A stretch of 64,000 bases of DNA from NCBI GenBank assembly GCA_020055645.1, contig CM034546.1, positions 60,388,001 to 60,452,000 on the forward strand, read 5' to 3'. Source of the stretch: Tomocerus qinae (taxonomy: Eukaryota; Arthropoda; Collembola; Entomobryomorpha; Tomoceridae). Below the pieces are notes generated by a model. It saw only the letters and a list, made by a program, of their open reading frames with translations, was not told the DNA's origin and made no database searches. Position numbers and translations under genes: made by a program. Below are positions 36,575 to 51,678 of the stretch, in pieces (position 1 is the first letter of the stretch; each line of letters starts with the position of its first letter).

Positions 36575-38255
36575 GTCGCCTCTCGTGATTCTCAGAGTAA
36601 CAGTGTACTGCAGTACATTCCCAACATGGATCGGATATTTTTGTGGTTTTATTTAAAATCTAGAATCTTTATAGTTTGTGGATACAATCGGCGCCAAATC
36701 AATAAAACAATGATTTGTTTATGCATTACGCAGCAAAAAGTGGCATAGCTAAACTTGTAGTTAAATAACTTGTAAAACTCTAAATCAATACATGTAATAT
36801 TCCACAATTATCCACTTTATTAGTGCTACACAGCTTACTACTAAATTTCAATCGTCTGCACATATTAGTATTTCAATTTGTACCTATATTCTAAAAGGAA
36901 ATTATTATCATACGTAAATGATGTATAAGTGCAAAATCCAAATATTTGGGCATTTAATTATTGGTTAATGCAATTCGACACGATATGAAGATAGTTGTTA
37001 TTCATAAACATGATTCAAGTGTCAAGTACTAGGACTAAATAGTGAAACATAAAATCGCACAATAAAATCACTTTATAAGATTTCTTACATAAATATTAAG
37101 GTAATTTGTTTGTGAAAATACTTTGTATATTAATTTAGCCAAGGCGTATATTGATAGCAATAATGTTTGCCATTGTGTAACCCTAAATTCCATTTAATAT
37201 AAGTAATGCAATTCAGCATAGGATAAGATGGATATCGTTTAGCTGAAGTGTTTGCTTTCCTTCGGTCGATTATCACGGCATTACTAGATATTTAATACTG
37301 GGATTTTCGAAATTACGCTGGACACAGAAAATAATTGATTCTAAATTGCTTGACAATATTTTTACATGCTTAATTTTACGAACATTAGTATTGCATAAGT
37401 ATTGACATTATTGGTCGCCTCCCGCGAGTCTCAATCAGAGTAACAGTGTACTGCAGTACATTCCCAACATGGATCGGATATTTTTGTGGTTTTATTTAAA
37501 ATCTAGAATCTTTATAGTTTGTGGATAAAATCGGCGCCAAATCAATAAAACAATGATTTGTTTATGCATCGCGCAGCATAAAGTGGCATAGCTAAACTTG
37601 TAGTTAAATAACTTGTAAAACTCTAAATCAATACATGTAATATTCCACATTTATCCACTTTATTAGTGCTACACAGCTTACTACTAAATTTGAATCGTCT
37701 GCACATATTAGTATTTCAATTTGTACCTATATTCTAAAAGGAAATTATTATCATACGTAAATGATGTATAAGTGCACAATCCAAATATTTGTGCATTTAA
37801 TTATTGGTTAATGCAATTCGACACAATATGAAGATAGTTGTTATTCATAAACATGATTCAAGTGTCAAGTACTAGGACTAAATAGTGAAACATAAAATCG
37901 CACAATAAAATCACTTTATAAGATTTCTTACATAAATATTAAGGTAATTTGTTTGTGAAAATACTTTGTATATTAATTTAGCCAAGGCGTATATTGATAG
38001 CAATAATGTTTGCCATTGTGTAACCCTAAATTCCATTTAATATAAGTAATGCAATTCAGCATAGGATAAGATGGATATCGTTTAGCTGAAGTGTTTGCTT
38101 TCCTTCGGTCGATTATCACGGCATTACTAGATATTTAATACTGGGATTTTCGAAATTACGCTGGACACAGAAAATAATTGATTCTATATTGCTTGACAAT
38201 ATTTTTACATGCTTAATTTTACGAACATTAGTATTGCATAAGTATTGACATTATT

Positions 38256-41200
38256 GGTCGCCTCCCGCGAGTCTCAATCAGAGTAACAGTGTACTGCAGT
38301 ACATTCCCAACATGGATCGGATATTTTTGTGGTTTTATTTAAAATCTAGAATCTTTATAGTTTGTGGATAAAATCGGCGCCAAATCAATAAAACAATGAT
38401 TTGTTTATGCATTACGCAGCAAAAAGTGGCATAGCTAAACTTGTAGTTAAATAACTTGTAAAACTCTGAATCAATACATGTAATATTCCACATTTGCCCA
38501 CTTTATTAGTGCTACACAGCTTACTACTAAATTTGAATCGTCTGCACATATTAGTATTTCAATTTGTACCTATATTCTATAAGGAAACTATTATCATACG
38601 TAAATGATGTATAAGTGCAAAATCCAAATATTTGTGCATTTAATTATTGGTTAATGCAATTCGACACAATATGAAGATAGTTGTTATTCATAAACATGAT
38701 TCAAGTGTCAAGTACTAGGACTAAATAGTGTAACATAAAATTGCACAATTTAAGGTTGATATGTACAGATAATTATTGTACCATTGACCAAATGACCAAA
38801 TATGATGGAAATGCATATTATCGTTCGGGATGGCCACATTTCGCTTTTCGTTAATCTGCCAAATATGAAGGACATTTGCCTGGGGGTTATTAGTTCAAGT
38901 TATCTAATCAGTATTACTTTATGAAAATAATAATGATGGACATTATCAATATGCCATACTTTAATAAATGTTGCGAACTTAAAAATCAAAACCTTTAATC
39001 TATTTTTTGTATGTTTTAATGAGTTCTTTTTCAACCTCTTCCCTTGCACTTTATAAGATTTCTTACATAAATATTAAGTTAATTTGTTTATGAAAATATT
39101 TTGTATATTAATTTAGCCAAGGCGTATATTGATAGCAATAATGTTTGCCATTGTGCATTCCTAAATTCCATTTAATATAAGTAATGCAATTCAGCATAGG
39201 ATAAGTATGGATATCGTTTAGCTGAAGTGTTTGCTTTCCTTCGGTCGATTATCACAGCATTACTAGATATTTAATACTGGGATTTTCGATATTACGCTGG
39301 ACAATATTTTTACATGCTTAAGTTTACGAACATTAGTATTGCATAATTATTGACATTATTGGTCGCCTCCCGCGATTCTCAATCAGGGTATCAGTGTACT
39401 GCAGTACATTCACAACATGAATCGGATATTTTTGTGGTTTTATTTATAATCTAGAATCTTTATAGTTTGTGGATACAATCGGCGCCAAATCAATAAAACA
39501 ATGATTTGTTTATGCATCACGCAGCAAAAAGTGGCATAGCTAAACTTGTAGTTAAATAACTTGTAAAACTCTAAATCAATACATGTAATATTCCACATTT
39601 ATCCACTTTATTAGTGCTACACAGCTTACTACTAAATTTGAATCGTCTGCACATATTAGTATTTCAATTTGTACCTATATTCTAAAAGGAAATTATTATC
39701 ATACGTAAATGATGTATAAGTGCAAAATCCAAATATTTGTGCATTTAATTATTGGTTAATGCAATTCGACACAATATGGAGATAGTTGTTATTCATAAAC
39801 ATGATTCAAGTGTCAAGTACTAGGACTAAATAGTGAAACATAAAATCGCACAATAAAATCACTTTATAAGATTTCTTACATAAATATTAAGGTAATTTGT
39901 TTGTGAAAATACTTTGTATATTAATTTAGCCAAGGCGTATATTGATAGCAATAATGTTTGCCATTGTGTAACAATAAATTCCATTTAATATATGTAATGC
40001 AATTCAGCATAGGATAAGATGGATACCGTTTAGCTGAAGTGTTTGCTTTCCTTCGGTCGATTATCACAGCATTACTAGATATTTAATACTGGGATTTTCG
40101 AAATTACGCTGGACACAGAAAATAATTGGTTCTAAACTGTTTGACAATATTTTTACATGCTTTATTTTACGAACATTAGTATTGCATAAGTATTGACATT
40201 ATTGGTCGCCTCCCGCGAGTCTCAATCAGAGTAACAGTGTACTGCAGTACATTCCTAACAGGAATCGGATATTTTTGTGGTTTTATTTAAAATCTAGAAT
40301 CTTTATAGTTTGTGGATACAATCGGCGCCAAATCAATAAAACAATGATTTGTTTATGCATCACGCAGCAAAAAGTGGCATAGCTAAACTTGTAGTTAAAT
40401 AACTTGTAAAACTCTAAATCAATACATGTAATATTCCACATTTATCCACTTTATTAGTGCTACACAGCTTACTACTAAATTTGAATCGTCTGCACATATT
40501 AGTATTTCAATTTGTACCTATATTCTAAAAGGAAATTATTATCATACCTAAATGATGTATAAGTGCAAAATCCAAATATTTGTGCATTTAATTATTGGTT
40601 AATGCAATTCGACACAATATGAAGATAGTTGTTATTCATAAACATGATTCAAGTGTCAAGTACTAGGACTAAATAGTGTAACATAAAATTGCACAATCTA
40701 ACGTTGATATGTACAGATAATTAATGTACCATTGACCAAATGACCAAATATGATGGAAATGCATATTATCGTTCGGGATGGCCACATTTCGCTTTTCGTT
40801 AATCTGCCAAATATGAAGGACATTTGCCTGGGGCTTATTAGTTCAAGTTATCTAATCAGTATTACTTTATGAAAATAATAATGATGGACATTATCAATAT
40901 GCCATACTTTAATAAATGTTGCGAACTTAAAATCAAAACCTTTAATCTATTTTTTGTATGTTTTAATGAGTTCTTTTTCAACCTCTTCGCTTGCACTTTA
41001 TAAGATTTCTTACATAAATATTAAGTTAATTTGTTTATGAAAATATTTTGTATATTAATTTAGCCAAGGCGTATATTGATAGCAATAATGTTTGCCATTG
41101 TGCAACCCTAAATTCCATTTAATATAAGTAATGCAATTCAGCATAGGATAAGTATGGATATCGTTTAGCTGAAGTGTTTGCTTTCCTTCGGTCGATTATC

Positions 41201-44200
41201 ACGGCATTACTAGATATTTAATACTGGGATTTTCGAAATTACGCTGGACACAGAAAATAATTGGTTCTAAACTGTTTGACAATATTTTTACATGCTTAAT
41301 TTTACGAACATTAGAATTGCATAAGTATTGACATTATTGGTCGCCTCACGCGAGTCTCAATCAGAGTAACAGTGTACTGCAGTACTTTCCTAACAGGAAT
41401 CGGATATTTTTGTGGTTTTATTTATAATCTAGAATCTTTATAGTTTGTGGATACAATCGGCGCCAAATCAATAAAACAATGATTTGTTTATGCATCACGC
41501 AGCAAAAAGTGGCATAGCTAAACTTGTAGTTAAATAACTTGTAAAACTCTAAATCAATACATGTAATATTCCACATTTATCCACTTTATTAGTGCTACAC
41601 AGCTTACTACTAAATTTCAATCGTCTGCACATATTAGTATTTCAATTTGTACCTATATTCTAAAAGGAAATTATTATCATACGTAAATGATGTATAAGTG
41701 CAAAATCCAAATATTTGGGCATTTAATTATTGGTTAATGCAATTCGACACAATATGAAGATAGTTGTTATTCATAAACATGATTCAAGTGTCAAGTACTA
41801 GTACTAAATAGTGTAACATAAAATTGCACAATTTAACGTTGATATGTACAGATAATTAATGTACCATTGACCAAATGACCAAATATGATGGAAATGCATA
41901 TTATCGTTCGGGATGGCCACATTTCGCTTTTCGTTAATCTGCCAAATATGAAGGACATTTGCCTGGGGGTTATTAGTTCAAGTTATCTAATCAGTATTAC
42001 TTTATGAAAATAATAATGATGGACATTATCAATATGCCATACTTTAATAAATGTTGCGAACTTAAAAATCAAAACCTTTAATCTATTTTTTGTATGTTTT
42101 AATGAGTTCTTTTTCAACCTCTTCCCTTGCACTTTATAAGATTTCTTACATAAATATTAAGTTAATTTGTTTATGAAAATATTTTGTATATTAATTTAGC
42201 CAAGGCGTATATTGATAGCAATAATGTTTGCCATTGTGCATTCCTAAATTCCATTTAATATAAGTAATGCAATTCAGCATAGGATAAGTATGGATATCGT
42301 TTAGCTGAAGTGTTTGCTTTCCTTCGGTCGATTATCACAGCATTACTAGATATTTAATACTGGGATTTTCGAAATTACGCTGGACACAGAAAATAATTGG
42401 TTCTAAATTGCTTGACAATATTTTTACATGCTTAATTTTACGAACATTAGAATTGCATAAGTATTGACATTATTGGTCGCCTCTCGTGATTCTCAGAGTA
42501 ACAGTGTACTGCAGTACATTCCCAACATGGATCGGATATTTTTGTGGTTTTATTTAAAATCTAGAATCTTTATAGTTTGTGGATACAATCGGCGCCAAAT
42601 CAATAAAACAATGATTTGTTTATGCATTACGCAGCAAAAAGTGGCATAGCTAAACTTGTAGTTAAATAACTTGTAAAACTCTAAATCAATACATGTAATA
42701 TTCCACAATTATCCACTTTATTAGTGCTACACAGCTTACTACTAAATTTCAATCGTCTGCACATATTAGTATTTCAATTTGTACCTATATTCTAAAAGGA
42801 AATTATTATCATACGTAAATGATGTATAAGTGCAAAATCCAAATATTTGGGCATTTAATTATTGGTTAATGCAATTCGACACGATATGAAGATAGTTGTT
42901 ATTCATAAACATGATTCAAGTGTCAAGTACTAGGACTAAATAGTGAAACATAAAATCGCACAATAAAATCACTTTATAAGATTTCTTACATAAATATTAA
43001 GGTAATTTGTTTGTGAAAATACTTTGTATATTAATTTAGCCAAGGCGTATATTGATAGCAATAATGTTTGCCATTGTGTAACCCTAAATTCCATTTAATA
43101 TAAGTAATGCAATTCAGCATAGGATAAGATGGATATCGTTTAGCTGAAGTGTTTGCTTTCCTTCGGTCGATTATCACGGCATTACTAGATATTTAATACT
43201 GGGATTTTCGAAATTACGCTGGACACAGAAAATAATTGATTCTAAATTGCTTGACAATATTTTTACATGCTTAATTTTACGAACATTAGTATTGCATAAG
43301 TATTGACATTATTGGTCGCCTCCCGCGAGTCTCAATCAGAGTAACAGTGTACTGCAGTACATTCCCAACATTGATCGGATATTTTTGTGGTTTTATTTAA
43401 AATCTAGAATCTTTATAGTTTGTGGATAAAATCGGCGCCAAATCAATAAAACAATGATTTGTTTATGCATTACGCAGCAAAAAGTGGCATAGCTAAACTT
43501 GTAGTTAAATAACTTGTAAAACTCTGAATCAATACATGTAATATTCCACATTTGCCCACTTTATTAGTGCTACACAGCTTACTACTAAATTTGAATCGTC
43601 TGCACATATTAGTATTTCAATTTGTACCTATATTCTATAAGGAAACTATTATCATACGTAAATGATGTATAAGTGCAAAATCCAAATATTTGTGCATTTA
43701 ATTATTGGTTAATGCAATTCGACACAATATGAAGATAGTTGTTATTCATAAACATGATTCAAGTGTCAAGTACTAGGACTAAATAGTGTAACATAAAATT
43801 GCACAATTTAAGGTTGATATGTACAGATAATTATTGTACCATTGACCAAATGACCAAATATGATGGAAATGCATATTATCGTTCGGGATGGCCACATTTC
43901 GCTTTTCGTTAATCTGCCAAATATGAAGGACATTTGCCTGGGGGTTATTAGTTCAAGTTATCTAATCAGTATTACTTTATGAAAATAATAATGATGGACA
44001 TTATCAATATGCCATACTTTAATAAATGTTGCGAACTTAAAAATCAAAACCTTTAATCTATTTTTTGTATGTTTTAATGAGTTCTTTTTCAACCTCTTCC
44101 CTTGCACTTTATAAGATTTCTTACATAAATATTAAGTTAATTTGTTTATGAAAATATTTTGTATATTAATTTAGCCAAGGCGTATATTGATAGCAATAAT

Positions 44201-47200
44201 GTTTGCCATTGTGCATTCCTAAATTCCATTTAATATAAGTAATGCAATTCAGCATAGGATAAGTATGGATATCGTTTAGCTGAAGTGTTTGCTTTCCTTC
44301 GGTCGATTATCACAGCATTACTAGATATTTAATACTGGGATTTTCGATATTACGCTGGACAATATTTTTACATGCTTAAGTTTACGAACATTAGTATTGC
44401 ATAATTATTGACATTATTGGTCGCCTCCCGCGATTCTCAATCAGGGTATCAGTGTACTGCAGTACATTCACAACATGAATCGGATATTTTTGTGGTTTTA
44501 TTTATAATCTAGAATCTTTATAGTTTGTGGATACAATCGGCGCCAAATCAATAAAACAATGATTTGTTTATGCATCACGCAGCAAAAAGTGGCATAGCTA
44601 AACTTGTAGTTAAATAACTTGTAAAACTCTAAATCAATACATGTAATATTCCACATTTATCCACTTTATTAGTGCTACACAGCTTACTACTAAATTTGAA
44701 TCGTCTGCACATATTAGTATTTCAATTTGTACCTATTTTCTAAAAGGAAATTATTATCATACGTAAATGATGTATAAGTGCAAAATCCAAATATTTGTGC
44801 ATTTAATTATTGGTTAATGCAATTCGACACAATATGAAGATAGTTGTTATTCATAAACATGATTCAAGTGTCAAGTACTAGGACTAAATAGTGAAACATA
44901 AAATCGCACAATAAAATCACTTTATAAGATTTCTTACATAAATATTAAGGTAATTTGTTTGTGAAAATACTTTGTATATTAATTTAGCCAAGGCGTATAT
45001 TGATAGCAATAATGTTTGCCATTGTGTAACAATAAATTCCATTTAATATATGTAATGCAATTCAGCATAGGATAAGATGGATACCGTTTAGCTGAAGTGT
45101 TTGCTTTCCTTCGGTCGATTATCACAGCATTACTAGATATTTAATACTGGGATTTTCGAAATTACGCTGGACACAGAAAATAATTGGTTCTAAACTGTTT
45201 GACAATATTTTTACATGCTTTATTTTACGAACATTAGTATTGCATAAGTATTGACATTATTGGTCGCCTCCCGCGAGTCTCAATCAGAGTAACAGTGTAC
45301 TGCAGTACATTCCTAACAGGAATCGGATATTTTTGTGGTTTTATTTAAAATCTAGAATCTTTATAGTTTGTGGATACAATCGGCGCCAAATCAATAAAAC
45401 AATGATTTGTTTATGCATCACGCAGCAAAAAGTGGCATAGCTAAACTTGTAGTTAAATAACTTGTAAAACTCTAAATCAATACATGTAATATTCCACATT
45501 TATCCACTTTATTAGTGCTACACAGCTTACTACTAAATTTGAATCGTCTGCACATATTAGTATTTCAATTTGTACCTATATTCTAAAAGGAAATTATTAT
45601 CATACCTAAATGATGTATAAGTGCAAAATCCAAATATTTGTGCATTTAATTATTGGTTAATGCAATTCGACACAATATGAAGATAGTTGTTATTCATAAA
45701 CATGATTCAAGTGTCAAGTACTAGGACTAAATAGTGTAACATAAAATTGCACAATCTAACGTTGATATGTACAGATAATTAATGTACCATTGACCAAATG
45801 ACCAAATATGATGGAAATGCATATTATCGTTCGGGATGGCCACATTTCGCTTTTCGTTAATCTGCCAAATATGAAGGACATTTGCCTGGGGGTTATTAGT
45901 TCAAGTTATCTAATCAGTATTACTTTATGAAAATAATAATGATGGACATTATCAATATGCCATATTTTAATAAATGTTGCGAACTTAAAAATCAAAACCT
46001 TTAATCTATTTTTTGTATGTTTTAATGAGTTCTTTTTCAACCTCTTCGCTTGCACTTTATAAGATTTCTTACATAAATATTAAGTTAATTTGTTTATGAA
46101 AATATTTTGTATATTAATTTAGCCAAGGCGTATATTGATAGCAATAATGTTTGCCATTGTGCAACCCTAAATTCCATTTAATATAAGTAATGCAATTCAG
46201 CATAGGATAAGTATGGATATCGTTTAGCTGAAGTGTTTGCTTTCCTTCGGTCGATTATCACGGCATTACTAGATATTTAATACTGGGATTTTCGAAATTA
46301 CGCTGGACACAGAAAATAATTGGTTCTAAACTGTTTGACAAAATTTTTACATGCTTAATTTTACGAACATTAGTATTGCATAAGTATTGACATTATTGGT
46401 CGCCTCTCGCGATTCTCAGAGTAACAGTGTACTGCAGTACATTCCCAACATGAATCTGATATTTTTGTGGTTTTATTTAAAATCTAGAATCTTTATAGTT
46501 TAAGGATACAATCGGCGCCAAATCAATAAAACAATGATTTGTTTATGCATTACGCAGCAAAAAGTGGCATAGCTAAACTTGTAGTTAAATAACTTGTAAA
46601 ACTCTAAATCAATACATGTAATATTCCACATTTATCCACTTTATTAGTGCTACACAGCTTACTACTAAATTTGAATCGTCTGCACATATTAGTATTTCAA
46701 TTTGTACCTATATTCTAAAAGGAAATTATTATCATACGTAAATGATGTATAAGTGCAAAATCCAAATATTTGGGCATTTAATTATTGGTTAATGCAATTC
46801 GACACAATATGAAGATAGTTGTTATTCATAAACATGATTCAAGTGTCAAGTACTAGTACTAAATAGTGTAACATAAAATTGCACAATTTAACGTTGATAT
46901 GTACAGATAATTAATGTACCATTGACCAAATGACCAAATATGATGGAAATGCATATTATCGTTCGGGATGGCCACATTTCGCTTTTCGTTAATCTGCCAA
47001 ATATGAAGGACATTTGCCTGGGGGTTATTAGTTCAAGTTATCTAATCAGTATTACTTTATGAAAATAATAATGATGGACATTATCAATATGCCATACTTT
47101 AATAAATGTTGCGAACTTAAAAATCAAAACCTTTAATCTATTTTTTGTATGTTTTAATGAGTTCTTTTTCAACCTCTTCCCTTGCACTTTATAAGATTTC

Positions 47201-48369
47201 TTACATAAATATTAAGTTAATTTGTTTATGAAAATATTTTGTATATTAATTTAGCCAAGGCGTATATTGATAGCAATAATGTTTGCCATTGTGCATTCCT
47301 AAATTCCATTTAATATAAGTAATGCAATTCAGCATAGGATAAGTATGGATATCGTTTAGCTGAAGTGTTTGCTTTCCTTCGGTCGATTATCACAGCATTA
47401 CTAGATATTTAATACTGGGATTTTCGAAATTACGCTGGACACAGAAAATAATTGGTTCTAAATTGCTTGACAATATTTTTACATGCTTAATTTTACGAAC
47501 ATTAGAATTGCATAAGTATTGACATTATTGGTCGCCTCTCGTGATTCTCAGAGTAACAGTGTACTGCAGTACATTCCCAACATGGATCGGATATTTTTGT
47601 GGTTTTATTTAAAATCTAGAATCTTTATAGTTTGTGGATACAATCGGCGCCAAATCAATAAAACAATGATTTGTTTATGCATTACGCAGCAAAAAGTGGC
47701 ATAGCTAAACTTGTAGTTAAATAACTTGTAAAACTCTAAATCAATACATGTAATATTCCACATTTATCCACTTTATTAGTGCTACACAGCTTACTACTAA
47801 ATTTGAATCGTCTGCACATATTAGTATTTCAATTTGTACCTATATTCTAAAAGGAAATTATTATCATACGTAAATGATGTATAAGTGCAAAATCCAAATA
47901 TTTGGGCATTTAATTATTGGTTAATGCAATTCGACACGATATGAAGATAGTTGTTATTCATAAACATGATTCAAGTGTCAAGTACTAGGACTAAATAGTG
48001 AAACATAAAATCGCACAATAAAATCACTTTATAAGATTTCTTACATAAATATTAAGGTAATTTGTTTGTGAAAATACTTTGTATATTAATTTAGCCAAGG
48101 CGTATATTGATAGCAATAATGTTTGCCATTGTGTAACCCTAAATTCCATTTAATATAAGTAATGCAATTCAGCATAGGATAAGATGGATATCGTTTAGCT
48201 GAAGTGTTTGCTTTCCTTCGGTCGATTATCACGGCATTACTAGATATTTAATACTGGGATTTTCGAAATTACGCTGGACACAGAAAATAATTGATTCTAA
48301 ATTGCTTGACAATATTTTTACATGCTTAATTTTACGAACATTAGTATTGCATAAGTATTGACATTATTG
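38256..48369 (+). repeat. Higher-order repeat, period about 5057 bp, two tandem copies
   Basis: The spacing series 1105, 843, 1135, 1136, 839 (38256-43314) is followed by 1105, 843, 1136, 1132, 839 (43314-48369). Shared private variants at matching offsets include CACATTTGCCCACTT (near 38490 and 43547) and GCTTTATTTTACG (near 40159 and 45217). Confidence 0.88.
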
Positions 48370-50516
48370 GTCGCCTCCCGCGAGTCTCAATCAGAGTAAC
48401 AGTGTACTGCAGTACATTCCCAACATGGATCGGATATTTTTGTGGTTTTATTTAAAATCTAGAATCTTTATAGTTTGTGGATAAAATCGGCGCCAAATCA
48501 ATAAAACAATGATTTGTTTATGCATTACGCAGCAAAAAGTGGGATAGCTAAACTTGTAGTTAAATAACTTGTAAAACTCTGAATCAATACATGTAATATT
48601 CCACATTTACCCACTTTATTAGTGCTACACATCTTACTACTAAATTTGAATCGTCTGCACATATTAGTATTTCAATTTGTACCTATATTCTAAAAGGAAA
48701 TTATTATCATACGTAAATGATGTATAAGTGCAAAATCCAAATATTTGTGCATTTAATTATTGGTTAATGCAATTCGACACAATATGAAGATAGTTGTTAT
48801 TCATAAACATGATTCAAGTGTCAAGTACTAGGACTAAATAGTGAAACATAAAATCGCACAATAAAATCACTTTATAAGATTTCTTACATAAATATTAAGG
48901 TAATTTGTTTGTGAAAATACTTTGTATATTAATTTAGCCAAGGCGTATATTGATAGCAATAATGTTTGCCATTGTGTAACAATAAATTCCATTTAATATA
49001 AGTAATGCAATTCAGCATAGGATAAGATGGATACCGTTTAGCTGAAGTGTTTGCTTTCCTTCGGTCGATTATCACAGCATTACTAGATATTTAATACTGG
49101 GATTTTCGAAATTACGCTGGACACAGAAAATAATTGGTTCTAAATTGCTTGACAATATTTTTACATGCTTAATTTTACGAACATTAGAATTGCATAAGTA
49201 TTGACATTATTGGTCGCCTCTCGTGATTCTCAGAGTAACAGTGTACTGCAGTACATTCCCAACATGGATCGGATATTTTTGTGGTTTTATTTAAAATCTA
49301 GAATCTTTATAGTTTGTGGATACAATCGGCGCCAAATCAATAAAACAATGATTTGTTTATGCATTACGCAGCAAAAAGTGGCATAGCTAAACTTGTAGTT
49401 AAATAACTTGTAAAACTCTAAATCAATACATGTAATATTCCACATTTATCCACTTTATTAGTGCTACACAGCTTACTACTAAATTTGAATCGTCTGCACA
49501 TATTAGTATTTCAATTTGTACCTATATTCTAAAAGGAAATTATTATCATACGTAAATGATGTATAAGTGCAAAATCCAAATATTTGGGCATTTAATTATT
49601 GGTTAATGCAATTCGACACGATATGAAGATAGTTGTTATTCATAAACATGATTCAAGTGTCAAGTACTAGGACTAAATAGTGAAACATAAAATCGCACAA
49701 TAAAATCACTTTATAAGATTTCTTACATAAATATTAAGGTAATTTGTTTGTGAAAATACTTTGTATATTAATTTAGCCAAGGCGTATATTGATAGCAATA
49801 ATGTTTGCCATTGTGTAACAATAAATTCCATTTAATATAAGTAATGCAATTCAGCATAGGATAAGATGGATACCGTTTAGCTGAAGTGTTTGCTTTCCTT
49901 CGGTCGATTATCACAGCATTACTAGATATTTAATACTGGGATTTTCGAAATTACGCTGGACACAGAAAATAATTGGTTCTAAATTGTTTGACAATATTTT
50001 TACATGCTTAATTTTACGAACATTAGTATTGCATAAGTATTGACATTATTGGTCGCCTCCCGCGAGTCTCAATCAGAGTAACAGTGTACTGCAGTACATT
50101 CCCAACATGAATCGGATATTTTTGTGGTTTTATTTAAAATCTAGAATCTTTATAGTTTGTGGATACAATCGGCGCCAAATCAATAAAACAATGATTTGTT
50201 TATGCATCACGCAGCATAAAGTGGCATAGCTAAACTTGTACTTAAATAACTTGTAAAACTCTAAATCAATACATGTAATATTCCACATTTATCCACTTTA
50301 TTAGTGCTACACAGCTTACTACTAAATTTGAATCGTCTGCACATATTAGTATTTCAATTTGTACCTATATTCTAAAAGGAAATTATTATCATACGTAAAT
50401 GATGTATAAGTGCAAAATCCAAATATTTGTGCATTTAATTATTGGTTAATGCAATTCGACACAATATGAAGATAGTTGTTATTCATAAACATGATTCAAG
50501 TGTCAAGTACTAGGGC

Positions 50517-51190
50517 TGAATGATGTAAATCACACCAATAAACGTTGACTTATTCATGTACAAATAATTCTTGTAGGAGAGTACAATTCACCAAATATGA
50601 TGCTTATTATCGTTTGGAATGGCCACAATTCGCTTTTCGTTAATCTGTCAAATACGAAGGACATTTGTCTCGGGGTTATTGGTTCAAGTTATTTAATCAG
50701 TATTATGAAAATAATTATGATGGACATTATCAAATATGCCATACTTTAATAAATGTTGCGAACTTAAAAATCAAAACCTTTAATCTATTTTGTACATATT
50801 ATACGTTAAGATTTGTCAACCTTTTCGCTTGCAGTTTGGATAATTATATATGATGATATTATATGCTTGTGAATGCAATTTGTTTACGAAAATAAGTTGA
50901 ATCTTAATTTAGCCGTGACATATACTGATAGTCATATGGTTTACCATTGTGTAACACTAAAATTAATTTGATAAGATAATTGCAATTCAGCATAGGACAA
51001 ACGTATATATTGGTTAGGTAAAGTGTCTGCTCGGTTGATTATGGCAGCACTAGACGACATTTATTTCTTGGATTTTCCATTGACATTCTTTGGCAATATT
51101 TTTACATGCTTAATTTTTTTAAATTAGTAAAAAACAGGAATAACGTTCGTTGTCGCCTAGTCAAAGTAACAACGTGCTGTGATTCTATTT
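50517..51190 (+). repeat. Diverged right-edge satellite monomer, long type
   Basis: After 50516 the sequence still aligns with the monomer but with many substitutions and gaps. It keeps the long-type segment (AAACGTTGACTTATTCATGTAC, then TTCGCTTTTCGTTAATCTG and GGTTATTGGTTCAAGTTAT) and can be followed to about GTCGCCTAGTCAAAGTAACA near 51151. Confidence 0.85.
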
Positions 51191-51678
51191 CGCCTTTTCT
51201 ACAAAATATTTGGTAAATTTTTGGCGACCCTAAGCCAGTCTGTGAGGGCACAGCAATTTTATTTGAATTACATTGAATTTCAATTCACTTGAGTTAAACA
51301 TCTAGCTATTAAAACGAATGGCCTTGAATATTGATTTTACTGTCATGTTTTCATTGTCATTTGATTTATAGCAATGATTAACAGAGGTTAGAGTTATTGA
51401 AGTCAGGGACTAAAAGACCCAAATTTGCACATCCGGCAGGGCCTCTAGTTAATGACTAACAAGTTTTAAGAGCAATTGAGCTCATTGCTAACAATATGCA
51501 GTAATAATTTCACATAATACAAGGACACATAAATTCCATAAATTTATGTAATGGTTGTTTACTTTCTCTTTTAGATAATTTAAATGTCTTGCCCAATAGC
51601 TACCTTGTAATTTACTCGACTACTAGCAACTTTTATCCCCTAGCCACCTAGTCACTACCCACCGGCTAGTTAAACTCT
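51191..51678. other. Spacer without recognisable gene
   Basis: AT-rich sequence between the satellite edge and the SINE copy. TTGCACATCCGGCAG near 51424 resembles GTGCACTTCCGGCAG near 14903 on the other side of the array. I see no other structure. Confidence 0.4.

Larger units (their letters stand above)
15523..50516 (+). repeat. Satellite array, two monomer lengths, higher-order organised
   Basis: Tandem head-to-tail monomers, all in one orientation. The word GGTCGC marks each one, at 16035, 16878, 17983, 18826, 19669, 20513, 21352, 22484, 23323, 24166, 25009, 26141, 26980, 27823, 28959, 29798, 30641, 31777, 32620, 33756, 34595, 35438, 36574, 37413, 38256, 39361, 40204, 41339, 42475, 43314, 44419, 45262, 46398, 47530, 48369, 49212 and 50051. 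Spacings fall into two classes: 839-844 bp (23 intervals) and 1105-1136 bp (13 intervals). Long monomers carry an extra segment of about 290 bp. The 1105 spacing is a long monomer followed by one lacking CACAGAAAATAATTGG and neighbouring bases after GCTGG. Monomers are highly similar by eye. No credible gene is inside: the recurring 61-codon ORFs start at TTG and simply repeat with the monomer. Confidence 0.97.

Noticed and set aside
20502..49386. Recurring 61-codon ORFs in the satellite
   Set aside because: They start at TTG, recur only because the monomer repeats, and are open only in monomers with one small deletion. No protein-like features.
16035..50051. CENP-B-box-like site CTTCGGTCGATTATCAC in the monomer
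   Set aside because: The TTCG and A positions fit, but the CGGG half is absent, so it does not meet the known box.
15523..50516. CRISPR array
   Set aside because: Tandem units are several hundred bases long without short repeats and unique spacers, and the context is eukaryotic.
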